DNA of 64,000 bases, taken from positions 248,001 to 312,000 of the forward strand of contig NZ_BAABJQ010000002.1 of assembly GCF_039543385.1 (NCBI RefSeq), in the 5' to 3' direction. Below, piece by piece: positions 17,037 to 25,046 of this stretch. The notes beneath the pieces are model-generated. The model searched no databases. It was given only the letters and a program-made list of their open reading frames with translations, and was not told the origin of the DNA. Numbering within the stretch: position 1 is the stretch's first letter; each line of letters begins with the position of its first letter. The translations under genes were made by a program, and so were the position numbers. The DNA is from Rugosimonospora acidiphila. GTDB lineage: Bacteria; Actinomycetota; Actinomycetes; Mycobacteriales; Micromonosporaceae.

Positions 17037-17067
17037 TATCCACCGTGGATATATTCCCTCTAGGGAA
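17037..17067 (+). promoter_or_regulatory. Double palindrome: probable PadR operator/promoter of the VOC-PadR operon
   Basis: Two inverted repeats lie back to back in an AT-richer stretch: TATCCAC-C-GTGGATA (17037-17051, perfect 7-bp arms) and TTCCCT-CT-AGGGAA (17054-17067, perfect 6-bp arms). They end 15 bases before the VOC start codon and cover the likely -10 region (GGATATATT). Since a PadR regulator is the second gene of the operon, autoregulation through one or both palindromes is the simplest reading. Confidence 0.6.
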
Positions 17068-17082
17068 GCGTTGGGAGGATCA

Positions 17083-17448
17083 ATGATCACCAAGGTGAAC
17101 ACCGTCGCCCTCTACGTTAACGACCAGGAGGCGTCCCGTAAGTTCTACGTGGACGTGCTCGGGTTCGAGGTGCGCACGGACGCGCAGATGGGTGAGATGG
17201 GCCGGTGGCTGGAGGTCGCGCCGCCCGGTGCGCAGACCGCGTTCGTGATCTCGGACGCCAAGGGGTTCGGCAAGCAGGACCGGGTGGGCGACTCCGCGGA
17301 CATCACCCTCACCTGCGACGACGTGTACGCACTGCACCAGTCGCTGGCCGCCCAGGGCATCTCGGTCCCCGAGCCGGAGAAGCAGGACTGGGGCACCTTC
17401 CTGCGCGTCACCGACCCCGATGGGCACACGTTCGTCATCAGCAGCTGA
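17083..17448 (+). CDS. VOC/glyoxalase superfamily protein
   Basis: The 121-aa protein has two beta-alpha-beta-beta-beta repeats of the vicinal oxygen chelate fold: VNTVALYVNDQEASRKFYVDVLGFEV at the start and FLRVTDPDGHTFVISS at the end. The family includes glyoxalase I, bleomycin-binding proteins and dioxygenases; the particular substrate is not readable. ATG 17083 follows GGGAGG. The downstream PadR gene starts 44 bases after the stop, so the two form an operon behind the double palindrome, consistent with a small stress- or ligand-induced detoxification unit. Confidence 0.9.
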   Translation: MITKVNTVALYVNDQEASRKFYVDVLGFEVRTDAQMGEMGRWLEVAPPGAQTAFVISDAKGFGKQDRVGDSADITLTCDDVYALHQSLAAQGISVPEPEKQDWGTFLRVTDPDGHTFVISS

Positions 17449-17491
17449 CTCGAGTGGGCCGGCCCTCGCGCCGGCGTGGTGGGGCGAAGCC

Positions 17492-17875
17492 ATGTCAGAA
17501 CCGTTGACTCCGGCAATGTTCGCCCTGCTGCTCGCCCTCACCGAGTCAGAGCGCCACGGGTACGGGCTGATGAGCGACGCCCAGCGGTTGAGCGGGGGCG
17601 CGCTCACGCTCGGCCCCGGGACGCTGTACCGGACGCTACAACGCATGCGCGTCGAGGGGCTGATCGAGGAGGTCGACGCCGATCCGCTGCCCCCTCGGGC
17701 GGATCGGCGCGCCGAACGGCGGCGCAGCTACCGGATCACCGATGCCGGACACGTGACGGTCAGGGACGAGGCGCACCGGCTCGCCGCGCTGCTGGACAGC
17801 GACACGGCCCGGGCACTGCTCGAGCCGGATCCGGCCGAGCGCGACCGGTCCCGGCGGCTCCGGCGTGAGCCGTAG
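17492..17875 (+). CDS. PadR-family transcriptional regulator
   Basis: The 127-aa protein carries the PadR winged helix: TPAMFALLLALTESERHGYGLM, LGPGTLYRTLQRMRVEGLIEEV and RRRSYRITDAGH, followed by a short C-terminal dimerisation helix. PadR proteins repress genes of phenolic or drug stress and usually their own gene. ATG 17492 is in frame with a weak GGGGCGAA site; the frame upstream overlaps the VOC gene. Its likely binding site is the palindrome pair at 17037-17067. Confidence 0.9.
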   Translation: MSEPLTPAMFALLLALTESERHGYGLMSDAQRLSGGALTLGPGTLYRTLQRMRVEGLIEEVDADPLPPRADRRAERRRSYRITDAGHVTVRDEAHRLAALLDSDTARALLEPDPAERDRSRRLRREP

Positions 17876-18029
17876 CCAGGCGCCGGCCCGGCAATTTCGA
17901 AGAATTCGCGTCCGGGTGCGGACCCTATCCTCCGACTGAGCGAGCAGCTCGCGTCGACGGCGAAGGGACCGCCATGTCAATCGCGGCAGCCAACCGATCC
18001 TCGGGAGTCATCACCGCCCTCAACGGCCG

Positions 18030-19385
18030 CTACCACCGCTGGCACTGAACGTCTTCATGGTCATTGTGCTCGGGCACTGGGCCGAGCACGTGGCGCAGGC
18101 CTGGCAGATCTGGGTACTCGGCTGGCCCGTCCCGCAGGCGCGCGGGCTGCTCGGCGAGCCGTTCCCCTGGCTGATCACCTCGGAGTGGCTGCACTACGGG
18201 TACGCCCTGGTCATGCTCATCGCGCTGTTCCTGCTGCGTCCCGGATTCACCGGCCGGGCCCGCACCTGGTGGACCGTGGCCCTGGTCATCCAGTTCTGGC
18301 ACCACATCGAACACCTGCTGCTGCTGATCCAGGCCCAGACCGGGCACTACTTCTTCGGCAGGCCGGTGCCGACCAGCATCCTGCAGTTGGCCTTCCCCCG
18401 GGTCGAGCTGCACCTGTTCTACAACTCGATCGTGTTCATCCCGATGCTGATCGGCCTCTACTTCCACCTGCGTCCGGCCCCGGCCGAGCTCGCCGGCGCA
18501 CGCTGACCCTTTCCGCGTCACTGTTTGCCACGTTGGGTGAGGGGCGGGGAGTGGACGGCCGTTTTCGACGTGGAGGAGGACGAGCGCGGCGCGGGCGATG
18601 TCCCCGATGCGCCACGGGTCGAGGCTGATCAGCTGCAGAGCGGCAAAGGTTTCCTTCAGCAAGGCGTTGGCGCGTTCGCAGATGCCGTGGATCCCGCGGA
18701 TGACCTTGTTGTAGGTGCTCTGATCTGTAGTGAGCTCACCACCGGCGGGTTTTTTGACCGGGTGGAGGATCGCTGGGGACACATCGATGTAGCCCAGGTC
18801 AGTCAGCGTAGGCATGCCGTCGTCGGCGGCGACCTGAAGGCCTGGCAGCAGGCCGTCGGCGGCGCGGGCGCAGGTGGTGTCGTGCTCGCGTCCCGGGCGC
18901 ACGTCGGAGGTCCAGATCAGGAAGCCGGCCGTGTCGGAGAGGACTTGGATGTTGTCGCCGTGGTCCTTGCTCTTGCCCGACCACCACAGGTCGGCCCCGT
19001 TCGGGCCGGGAGTCGCGACCCGGTCGGTGTGGATGAGCGTGCCGTCCAGGTTGACGTGGGTGTTGCCTGCGACTTTCGCCGCGGCCAGTGCCGTGTGCAG
19101 GTCCGGGGCGAGCGCGGCGAGCACGTCGATGCCCTCGTGCAGGTAGTCGTAGGCGGTGCTCTTGGAGATCCGGTTGTCGGCGGCGAGTTGGCGGACACGG
19201 GCGTTGTCCGTGAACCAGCGCAGCACAAGCACCGCCTGCGCGAACGCGCCCAGTGCCCGGGTGTCGCGCCGGGTGCCGATCTCGGCGCGATGCTGCTGCA
19301 GCAGCCGGGCCAGGAACCACACGGTCTGCCTCCGGACGGTCAGGGCGGCGGTGAACACGACGGGATCGTCTGCAAGACTGGGCAC
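18030..19385 (-). CDS. IS5-like (DDE_Tnp_4) transposase, reading through its element end
   Basis: The first ~295 residues form a complete DDE transposase with an N-terminal helix-turn-helix (RQLAADNRISKSTAYDYLHEG) and catalytic blocks LDGTLIHTD, ADDGMPTLTDLGYID and HGICERANALLKE. From about residue 300 onward the frame runs antisense through the membrane-protein gene (18057-18506) until a stop at 18030, so the natural stop has been lost or lay beyond the insertion edge. The biological coding part is roughly 18500-19385. Start GTG 19385. I could not identify clear terminal inverted repeats or a target duplication. It marks the left border of the accessory region. Confidence 0.82.
   Translation of the reverse strand: MPSLADDPVVFTAALTVRRQTVWFLARLLQQHRAEIGTRRDTRALGAFAQAVLVLRWFTDNARVRQLAADNRISKSTAYDYLHEGIDVLAALAPDLHTALAAAKVAGNTHVNLDGTLIHTDRVATPGPNGADLWWSGKSKDHGDNIQVLSDTAGFLIWTSDVRPGREHDTTCARAADGLLPGLQVAADDGMPTLTDLGYIDVSPAILHPVKKPAGGELTTDQSTYNKVIRGIHGICERANALLKETFAALQLISLDPWRIGDIARAALVLLHVENGRPLPAPHPTWQTVTRKGSACAGELGRGRTQVEVEADQHRDEHDRVVEQVQLDPGEGQLQDAGRHRPAEEVVPGLGLDQQQQVFDVVPELDDQGHGPPGAGPAGESGTQQEQRDEHDQGVPVVQPLRGDQPGERLAEQPARLRDGPAEYPDLPGLRHVLGPVPEHNDHEDVQCQRW
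18057..18506 (+). CDS. Multi-pass membrane protein, probably N-terminally frameshifted
   Basis: The 149-aa product has four hydrophobic segments and many histidines near the membrane (GHWAEHVAQAWQIWVLGW, WHHIEHLLLL). It resembles unnamed actinobacterial membrane proteins; function unknown. No ribosome binding site precedes ATG 18057. Upstream, ATG 17974 has a good AAGGGA site and encodes 24 residues ending NGRYHRWH before a TGA at 18046-18048. In the frame of this gene the bases just before ATG 18057 read ALNVF, which continues the protein naturally. The simplest explanation is a frameshift near 18042, making this a damaged gene whose intact form started at 17974. Translational coupling to a leader peptide is the alternative. 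A transposase follows immediately. Confidence 0.6.
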   Translation: MVIVLGHWAEHVAQAWQIWVLGWPVPQARGLLGEPFPWLITSEWLHYGYALVMLIALFLLRPGFTGRARTWWTVALVIQFWHHIEHLLLLIQAQTGHYFFGRPVPTSILQLAFPRVELHLFYNSIVFIPMLIGLYFHLRPAPAELAGAR

Positions 19386-19660
19386 GGCAAAGCCTCCGGC
19401 ACGAGACAGGTATCAGTATCCGTACTCATACCGGCGACTTCGCCGTCTTGCTTCACTCGCGATCAGGGAACTGATCGAACGCGGCCGAAGGTACGCACTG
19501 CCTGATCGCTACCGTACGTCACGATCATGCTGCGGAAAAGGCCCAGCGGATCCTTGATATCCCTTGTCTGGCAACACGGTCAGGCCGACCGCTGCCGGGC
19601 AGGGTAGAACAACACGTGAAACCTCTCGGTATGCAGCAGATCATGAACCAATCAGCTGAT
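19386..19660. other. Intergenic stretch beside the transposase, nothing recognised
   Basis: About 275 bases between the transposase start and the maltokinase-cap remnant. It presumably includes the end of the IS element, but I see no gene, clear inverted repeat or promoter. Composition is less GC-rich than the surroundings. Confidence 0.5.
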
Positions 19661-19798
19661 CTACCAGGAGGTCTCGCCATCTCCGCGCAGCGAGGACGGG
19701 TGTGGTGACCCGCCTACGTTCCAGGAGCGGGTGAGCAGCCACTGGGTGAGCAGCTCCAGCTTGGTGGGCCGCATGGTGGTCTCGTGCACGATCGCCAT
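19661..19798 (-). pseudogene. Remnant of a maltokinase N-cap-type protein
   Basis: A 45-codon minus-strand frame starts at ATG 19798 with MAIVHETTMRPTKLELLTQW, then LLTRSW. This matches the start of actinobacterial proteins with the maltokinase N-terminal cap domain (usually xxTPTKLELLxxWLPxRPW). After SW the similarity ends and a stop follows, so only the first ~27 residues of a normally 200-450-aa protein survive. It lies immediately upstream of the epoxide hydrolase stop codon side, in the IS-affected zone. The family call rests on a short match. Confidence 0.5.
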
Positions 19799-19825
19799 GC
19801 GGCCCGTAGTTCCAGACTCCCGGAA

Positions 19826-20962
19826 TCAGCGGAGTTTGCGGAAGAATTCGCGCAGGTCGCCGATCATGAGGTCAGGGGCCTCCATCGGCGCGAAGTGGCC
19901 GCCGCGGTCGAACTCCGACCAGTGCACCACGGTGTTCTGCTTGTCGGCGATGCCGCGGATCGTGTTGTTGCCCGGGAAGACCGCGATGCCGGTGGGCACA
20001 CCGGAATCGGGGAGCTCCGCGCCCCAGTGCCGGGATTCCTTGTACAACCGCATGGACGAGCCGGTGGTGTTGGTGAACCACAGGACCGAGAGATTGGTGA
20101 GCAGCATGTCGCGGTCGATCGCGTCGGAGGGCGTGGCCTTGGCGGGATCCTTGAACGTGTTTACCACATCCAGTACCCACGCCAGCATGCCCGCGGGCGA
20201 GTCGGCGACGGCCGGCGCGAGGGTCTGCGGGCGGGTGGCGTGCATGCCCGCGTAGCCCGAGGTGTCCTTGCTGCTCCAGTCCCGCATTCGCGCCAGCTTC
20301 TCCTGATCGCTTGCGCTGTAACCGGATCCGTCGTCGCCCCAGGAAGGAATGGTGATCGGATCGTTGAGGTGGACACCCGCCACCTGCCCGGTGTCGATGC
20401 GGCCCAGGTCCGGTGCGATGAACGAGCCCGCATCGCCGCCCTGTGCGCCGTAGCGCTCATATCCCGACTCCGCCATGAGTCTTGCGATGAGCTCCGCGCT
20501 GCGCTCGGTCGACGCCGCACCTGCCGCGTGTGTCGGGCCGGAGAAGCCGAACCCCGGGAGCGTCGGAATCACCAGGTGGAAGGCATCTTCCGGAGCACCG
20601 CCATGCGCAACCGGATCGGTGAGCGCGCCGATCATGGCGGTGAAGTCCTCGAAGGGCCAGCCGTGCACCAGGACCAACGGCAGCGCATCGGGCTCGGCCG
20701 AGCGGATATGCAGGAAATGCACACGCTGCCCGTCGATTTCGGTCACGAACTGCGGGTACCGGTTCCGGGCCGCCTCCTGCGCCCGCCAGTCGAAGCCGGT
20801 ACGCCAGTACTCGGCAAGCTCCCGCACATAGCCAGTCGGGATGCCGTAGGTCCAGCCGACGCCGGGCAGCTCCTCGGGCCAGCGGGTGGCGGCCAACCGC
20901 CGGTACAGATCCTCGATGTCGGCATCTGGAATGTCGATGCGAAAGGGAGCGAAAGTCGTCAT
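19826..20962 (-). CDS. Epoxide hydrolase (alpha/beta-hydrolase with EHN domain)
   Basis: The 378-aa protein has the N-terminal EHN domain (IEDLYRRLAATRWPEELPG and WRTGFDWRAQEAARN) followed by an alpha/beta-hydrolase core. HGWP supplies the oxyanion-hole motif, the nucleophile aspartate lies in GAQGGDAGS, and the catalytic histidine in RGGHFAPMEAPD. Cap-domain tyrosines are plausible but not fixed. It would open epoxides to diols in the cytosol. It is transcribed divergently from a WYL regulator with a 61-bp shared promoter containing an inverted repeat, so expression is probably controlled by that regulator. Confidence 0.92.
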   Translation of the reverse strand: MTTFAPFRIDIPDADIEDLYRRLAATRWPEELPGVGWTYGIPTGYVRELAEYWRTGFDWRAQEAARNRYPQFVTEIDGQRVHFLHIRSAEPDALPLVLVHGWPFEDFTAMIGALTDPVAHGGAPEDAFHLVIPTLPGFGFSGPTHAAGAASTERSAELIARLMAESGYERYGAQGGDAGSFIAPDLGRIDTGQVAGVHLNDPITIPSWGDDGSGYSASDQEKLARMRDWSSKDTSGYAGMHATRPQTLAPAVADSPAGMLAWVLDVVNTFKDPAKATPSDAIDRDMLLTNLSVLWFTNTTGSSMRLYKESRHWGAELPDSGVPTGIAVFPGNNTIRGIADKQNTVVHWSEFDRGGHFAPMEAPDLMIGDLREFFRKLR

Positions 20963-20981
20963 GCCCTCAAAGTAGGAGGAC

Positions 20982-21004
20982 CTTAGGACAGATTCCTTCC
21001 TAAG
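20982..21004 (+). promoter_or_regulatory. Inverted repeat in the divergent epoxide hydrolase/WYL promoter
   Basis: CTTAGGA and TCCTAAG, perfect 7-bp arms with a 9-nt spacer, lie 19 bases from the hydrolase start and 19 bases from the regulator start. The central position and AT-rich arms fit an operator for the WYL regulator controlling both directions. Confidence 0.6.
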
Positions 21005-21023
21005 CTAGTGAGATCCTCGGATC

Positions 21024-21977
21024 ATGCTCGAAACCTCGGCTCGGCTCCTGCGCCTGCTGTCCCTGCTGCAGATGCATCGCGACTGGTCAGGCGGCGATCT
21101 GGCAGAACGCCTCGGCGTCAGCACCCGGACCGTGCGCCGGGACGTGGACCGGCTGCGCGAACTCGGCTATCCGGTAGACGCCGTCCAGGGCACGGCGGGA
21201 TACCGGCTGGCCGCGGGCAGCACCCTGCCGCCGCTGCTGCTCGACGATGAGGAGGCGCTGGCCGTCGCGGTCGGCCTGCGCACCACGACGGGCGGCACCG
21301 TGGCCGGCTTCGAGTACTCCGCGCTGCGCGCCCTCACCAAACTCGAACAGGTCATGCCCTCGCGCCTGCGGCACCGTCTGCAAGCCTTGCAGCGCTCCTT
21401 GATCCGCGTGGAGGCGACCGCTCCACGCGTGGAACCCGACACCCTCATCGCCATTTCCGACGCCTGCTACCGCCACGAGCGGCTGCGCTTCGAGTACACG
21501 AATTTCCAGGGCCGCCAGTCGATCAAGGATGTCGAACCGCACTCGGTGGTCAACTTCAACCGGCACTGGTACCTGGTCGCGTGGGACACGGCGGCCGCGG
21601 ACTGGCGTTCCTACCGGGTGGACCGGCTGCACCCTCGGATACCCGCCGGCCCGCGCTTCCCGCCCCGCGACGCGCCGGAAGGCGATGTGGTCACCTATCT
21701 TGCGAATCAGCTCTCCGCTCGCGCGTGGCCCTACCGTGCCACCGTCACCCTGCACCGCTCGGCCGCCGAACTGGCCGACCGTATTTGGACGGGTATGGGC
21801 GTGCTGGAGTCGATCGACGACGCCAGTTGCCTGCTCCATGTCGGCGCCGACTCCCCGTGGGCGCTGTCCTGGATGATCACGTCCATCGACACCGACTTCA
21901 CCGTCACCGATCCCCCGGAGCTGGTCGAGCAGATCGAAATCCTCGCTCGCCGTTGCGCAGTCGCGATCCGGGCCTGA
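21024..21977 (+). CDS. HTH-WYL family transcriptional regulator (YafY/DeoR-like)
   Basis: The 317-aa protein has an N-terminal winged helix (LLSLLQMHRDWSGGDLAERL, GVSTRTVRRDVDRLRELGYP), a WYL domain (about aa 140-225, with HWYLVAWDTAAADWRSYRVDR) and a WCX-like C terminus. WYL domains sense ligands, often nucleic-acid or small-molecule signals. It is divergent from the epoxide hydrolase with an inverted repeat in between, a typical regulator-target pair. No strong ribosome binding site precedes ATG 21024, and translation may be near-leaderless. Confidence 0.92.
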   Translation: MLETSARLLRLLSLLQMHRDWSGGDLAERLGVSTRTVRRDVDRLRELGYPVDAVQGTAGYRLAAGSTLPPLLLDDEEALAVAVGLRTTTGGTVAGFEYSALRALTKLEQVMPSRLRHRLQALQRSLIRVEATAPRVEPDTLIAISDACYRHERLRFEYTNFQGRQSIKDVEPHSVVNFNRHWYLVAWDTAAADWRSYRVDRLHPRIPAGPRFPPRDAPEGDVVTYLANQLSARAWPYRATVTLHRSAAELADRIWTGMGVLESIDDASCLLHVGADSPWALSWMITSIDTDFTVTDPPELVEQIEILARRCAVAIRA

Positions 21978-22061
21978 GGGAGGTCAGTCGGGCGAGCCGC
22001 CGGGTGCCAGGGAGATGCCGAACGCCCCAATTCGCCATCGCGTCCAGCACCCGGCCGAAAT

Positions 22062-22619
22062 GTGCGGCGCCACGCCGCCGCGGCACTGTTCGCCGTGCTG
22101 TTCGCCGCGGTGCTGGCCGGCACGGGCGCGCCGGCGTGGGCGGGCCCACGGACGGTCGCCAGCACCCCGGCCGACGGCGCGGTACTCTCCGCCGCGCCGT
22201 CCGAAGTGGAGCTGAGCTTCACCGGCACACCGGATCCGGACTCCTCGCACGCCGCCGCGCGCACCGGGTCGGGCACCACAGTGCCGTCGGGGCCGCTGCG
22301 CCGGGTCGGTCGCCACGGGCTGCGCCTGCCGGTCACCGTCACCGCGCACGGTGACTACCTGGTCGCGTACCACGTGGAGTTCACCGACGGTACCGACCTG
22401 GTCGGCGCCGTGCGTTTCAGCGTGGGTACCGCCGCGCCGCCGGCCCTGGCGGACGCGGTGACTCAGGGCGCTGAACGCCAGGTGGCCGCCGCGCACCACC
22501 ACGACATCGATCCGCTCAGCGCCACCCTGCTGGTGGTTGACGGATTCGTACTGCTCTTCGTTATCCTGCTGCTGCGCGTGCGCAGACCACCGCGGCGTTT
22601 CGACGAATCGGGAGCGTGA
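22062..22619 (+). CDS. CopC-domain secreted/membrane-anchored protein
   Basis: The 185-aa protein has a signal peptide (aa 1-27, ending PAWA), a CopC/YobA-like beta domain (ASTPADGAVLSAAPSEVELSFTG, then YLVAYHVEFTDGTDLVGAVRFSV), a His-rich hinge AAHHHDIDP and a C-terminal membrane helix (LLVVDGFVLLFVILLL). CopC proteins bind copper outside the membrane. The usual N-terminal histidine ligand after cleavage is absent here (GPRTVAS), so copper binding may use the hinge histidines or be lost. An overlapping ATG occurs at 22060 out of frame, so GTG 22062 is used. The stop lies 4 bases before the AhpD-like gene. Confidence 0.75.
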   Translation: MRRHAAAALFAVLFAAVLAGTGAPAWAGPRTVASTPADGAVLSAAPSEVELSFTGTPDPDSSHAAARTGSGTTVPSGPLRRVGRHGLRLPVTVTAHGDYLVAYHVEFTDGTDLVGAVRFSVGTAAPPALADAVTQGAERQVAAAHHHDIDPLSATLLVVDGFVLLFVILLLRVRRPPRRFDESGA

Positions 22620-22623
22620 CCTG

Positions 22624-23166
22624 ATGGCACACATCGATCTGGGCATCGACGAGACGGAAAACCCGGGCATCCGCGGACTCATGAGGTACCGGCCGGAGAC
22701 CGCCGGCCCGCTGAACGCGCTGGCCGAGGCGCTGCTGCGCGCCCCGAACTCGCTCACCTCAGGCGAGCGCGAGCTGATCGCGGCGTACGTGTCCGGGCTC
22801 AACGAGTGCGTGTACTGCTGCTCCTCGCACTCGGCATTCGCGGCGGCGCAACTGCCCGAGGGAATGCCCCTCGTCGACCAGGTGCGCACCGATCCGGACG
22901 GGGCACCGATCTCGGCCAAGCTGCGCGCGCTGCTGGGCATCGCCGCCGTGGTGCGCGACGACGCGCGCAAGGTGACCGGGGAACTGGTCTCCGCCGCACG
23001 CGCCGAGGGCGCCACGGACCTGGAAATCCACGACACGGTCCTGATCGCCGCGGCGTTCTGCATGTACAACCGGTACGTCGATGGGCTGGGCACCCTGGCG
23101 GCGGATGACCCGCAGCGCTACGTGGAGAACGCCAGGCACATCGTCGAGCACGGGTACGGCCGCTGA
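22624..23166 (+). CDS. AhpD-like/carboxymuconolactone decarboxylase-family peroxidase-related protein
   Basis: The 180-aa protein has the AhpD fold with the redox motif ECVYCCSSHS (CxxC followed by His), plus LTSGERELIAAYVSGLNEC before it and a conserved VLIAAAFCMYNRYVDGLG helix. The family supplies peroxidase-associated thiol activity. ATG 22624 is 4 bases after the CopC-like stop, so the two genes are coupled, suggesting copper- or oxidative-stress protection. The 283 bases after it, up to the MmyB remnant, show no gene. Confidence 0.85.
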   Translation: MAHIDLGIDETENPGIRGLMRYRPETAGPLNALAEALLRAPNSLTSGERELIAAYVSGLNECVYCCSSHSAFAAAQLPEGMPLVDQVRTDPDGAPISAKLRALLGIAAVVRDDARKVTGELVSAARAEGATDLEIHDTVLIAAAFCMYNRYVDGLGTLAADDPQRYVENARHIVEHGYGR

Positions 23167-23449
23167 ATCGGCCCGCACCGCCCCTCGCGCCGACCAACAG
23201 GGTGCACAATCCCGGTGGGTGGGGGTTGGCTTCAACGGGATGCGACACGGCCCCCTACTCGGGCACGCTTGTCGGAGAGACGCTGAATCAGCAGCAGAAG
23301 CTTGCAGTCGGCCTCGGCTCGGCGGGACAGTTTCGCCGATTCGGCGCCGAATAGCGCCGCCGGAAACCTGGCTGTCGCCACCCGCCCGAACATTCCCCGG
23401 GCTGGCTGGGAGCATCGAGCCCGGCGGTGCGCAAGTCGGGCGGCCCAGG

Positions 23450-23938
23450 TCAGACCGCGCGGAGGGTGGCGCGTTGTGGGCGGTGACGCAGCTGATCGAC
23501 TGCCGCAGCGGTCGCTTCGTCGGCGGGCAGCCAAATGACTAACTGTTGGGCATCCGGGCTGGGAAGTTCAAGCACCTCCCGATCCCATCGCAGCTGATTG
23601 GCGCGGGGGTGGTTCATCGTGAGCGGTACCCGAGGCGGGGTGAGGTGGCGGTGTAGCCGTCGGGTGAACTCGGCGCCCGCGACGGGCGCGAAGTCGGCTG
23701 TGAACCATTCGAAGCTCTCGGTTGAGGGTCCGAGCCACAGGTTGAAGACCTGCTCGTCCGCCACCTGATGCCAGTTGACGAAGGTGGCCCTGGCCTGTGG
23801 GTGCGTGAAGACGTATCTGGTGACGTTGGGCATTTCGGCGTCGAGCAGCCCGGTGTCGCGCATGACCACGGCGAAGCTGCCGGTGTGGGCGACGCCGTGC
23901 TGGTGCAGGCGGATGACATCGCGGCGCGTGCGGACCGG
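23450..23938 (-). pseudogene. N-terminally truncated XRE/MmyB-family regulator
   Basis: The frame encodes the C-terminal MmyB-like ligand-binding domain only: LLDAEMPNVTRYVFTHPQAR, FNLWLGPSTESFEWFTADFA, GAEFTRRLHRHLTPPRVPL and the end HRPQRATLRAV. These regulators normally begin with an XRE helix-turn-helix of about 90 residues. Here the frame is closed by a TAG at 23939-23941, and nothing HTH-like lies upstream. No ribosome binding site supports an internal start, so I regard it as a remnant. Confidence 0.75.
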
Positions 23939-24077
23939 CTAGGGCAGGGCGCGTAGGTGCACCGTCTGAGCGTTTGCGGCGCGGGGTCGCGGCCGGCGAC
24001 GACGAACGGTCCCTGCCCTGGTGGGAGGGACCGTGTGGCGGTCGCGTCGCCCGGTCTGCCGCCGGGTCGGGGTGTGG

Positions 24078-24380
24078 TCAGTGGGCCTGGTCGGATTGGT
24101 TGTGCCGCAGGGCTTCTTCGAGTTGGTCTTCGAGGATGATGATCCGTACGGCGGACGCCATGTCGGTGCCGTGGTCGCACATCTCGCGAGCGCGGGCGGC
24201 AAGCCGGATCTGGTAGCGGGAGTAGCGGCGATGGCCGCCGCCGGAGCGGTGCGGATCGATCAGTTTCGCCTCGCCGAGCCTGCGCAGGAACTCCGGCGAG
24301 CAGCCGATAATCTCCGCCGCGCGGCCCATCGTGTAGGCCGGGTAGTCCTCGTCGTCGAGCATGTCATCCGATTGGGCCAT
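24078..24380 (-). CDS. Small MerR-family regulator (HspR-like)
   Basis: The 100-aa protein is essentially one MerR winged helix: YTMGRAAEIIGCSPEFLRRL, the wing HRSGGGHRRYSRYQIRLAARAR and a short helical tail ending in EDQLEEALRHN. ATG 24380 is placed by GGAGG on the minus strand, so the first five codons of the longer frame are not used. MerR proteins of this size occur widely in actinomycetes near accessory genes; no effector-binding cysteine pair is present. It lies downstream of a perfect hairpin and an unassigned gene on the same strand. Confidence 0.85.
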   Translation of the reverse strand: MAQSDDMLDDEDYPAYTMGRAAEIIGCSPEFLRRLGEAKLIDPHRSGGGHRRYSRYQIRLAARAREMCDHGTDMASAVRIIILEDQLEEALRHNQSDQAH

Positions 24381-24397
24381 GCACACCTCCATCACGA

Positions 24398-24425
24398 GGG
24401 CCCCGGCGCCGTAGCGCCGGGGCCC
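24398..24425 (-). terminator. Perfect 12-bp GC hairpin upstream of the MerR gene
   Basis: GGGCCCCGGCGC and GCGCCGGGGCCC flank a 4-nt loop. It lies between the stop of the 108-aa minus-strand frame (24431) and the MerR start, so it may end that transcript or act as an attenuator in the MerR leader. Confidence 0.65.
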
Positions 24426-24430
24426 AAGGG

Positions 24431-24757
24431 TTACGGGTCAGAAACACCATTCACCGACAGGGACGTCGGTCTGTCATGTCCGCACCAGCCGCGCGAGTCG
24501 GCTTCGGGTGCGAGGATCGCGTAAGTGTGACCGGAGACCACCTCTCGTTCGATGGAAACATCGGTGTCCGCGCCCAGCCCAGTCGATGGGGCCGGCAGCG
24601 GGCGATCCAACGGTGTGTAAGGCCCTCCCTTTCCTCTGACTTCTTCTACTCGTACTTGCGTGCTGTCCGCCGGTGTCGGAACCCCACGCGATCTCATGGC
24701 CCCGAACACGTACGACGGAACGGTTACTGCTAGCAGCGGAACCCCGAAAGTTAACAT
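24431..24757 (-). CDS. Hypothetical small protein with one hydrophobic segment and a TTA second codon
   Basis: A 108-aa frame begins at ATG 24757 behind a GGTGGGG. It starts MLTFGVPLLAVTVPSYVFGA, a single membrane or signal segment, and continues with a charged, Pro-rich part and no recognised domain. Codon use is less GC3-biased than in the neighbours, and the second codon is TTA, the rare leucine codon read by the bldA tRNA in filamentous actinomycetes. This marks foreign or developmentally regulated DNA. The region 24430-25050 is the least GC-rich of the window. The gene itself is uncertain. Confidence 0.4.
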   Translation of the reverse strand: MLTFGVPLLAVTVPSYVFGAMRSRGVPTPADSTQVRVEEVRGKGGPYTPLDRPLPAPSTGLGADTDVSIEREVVSGHTYAILAPEADSRGWCGHDRPTSLSVNGVSDP

Positions 24758-25046
24758 TGGCCCCACCACTTCGGTGCGCCCGGGCGCCTGTCTCACAGCC
24801 CGGGGTACTGCCGACTTCACTTCCACTACGAGGTGCTGTTGGTGCTGTCCTTCACTTGCGTGGTGCTTCTCGTGCTGAGCGGGCCGTGTAGTTTTGCTGG
24901 CCCTACTCCTTCGCCTCGTCGGGCGGTTCGTCTGCGTCTTTGTCGTTCCTTCGCTCTCAACAAGAGAAACCGTAACCGGTGACGGCGAGCATGTCTACTA
25001 ACTCGCGCATAGTTTTTCTCCGGCGGGGCACGTAGCGTTCAGGCTG

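Noticed and set aside
18500..19440. Terminal inverted repeats of the IS5-like element
   Set aside because: Only the short TTTGCC could be matched between the ends; too weak to fix element borders or a target duplication.
24900..25040. Short minus-strand peptide starting MRELVDMLAVTGYGFSC, followed in frame after TGA by ERRNDKDADEPPDEAKE
   Set aside because: A selenocysteine-like read-through is not supported by any SECIS-like structure or known family; more likely decayed DNA.
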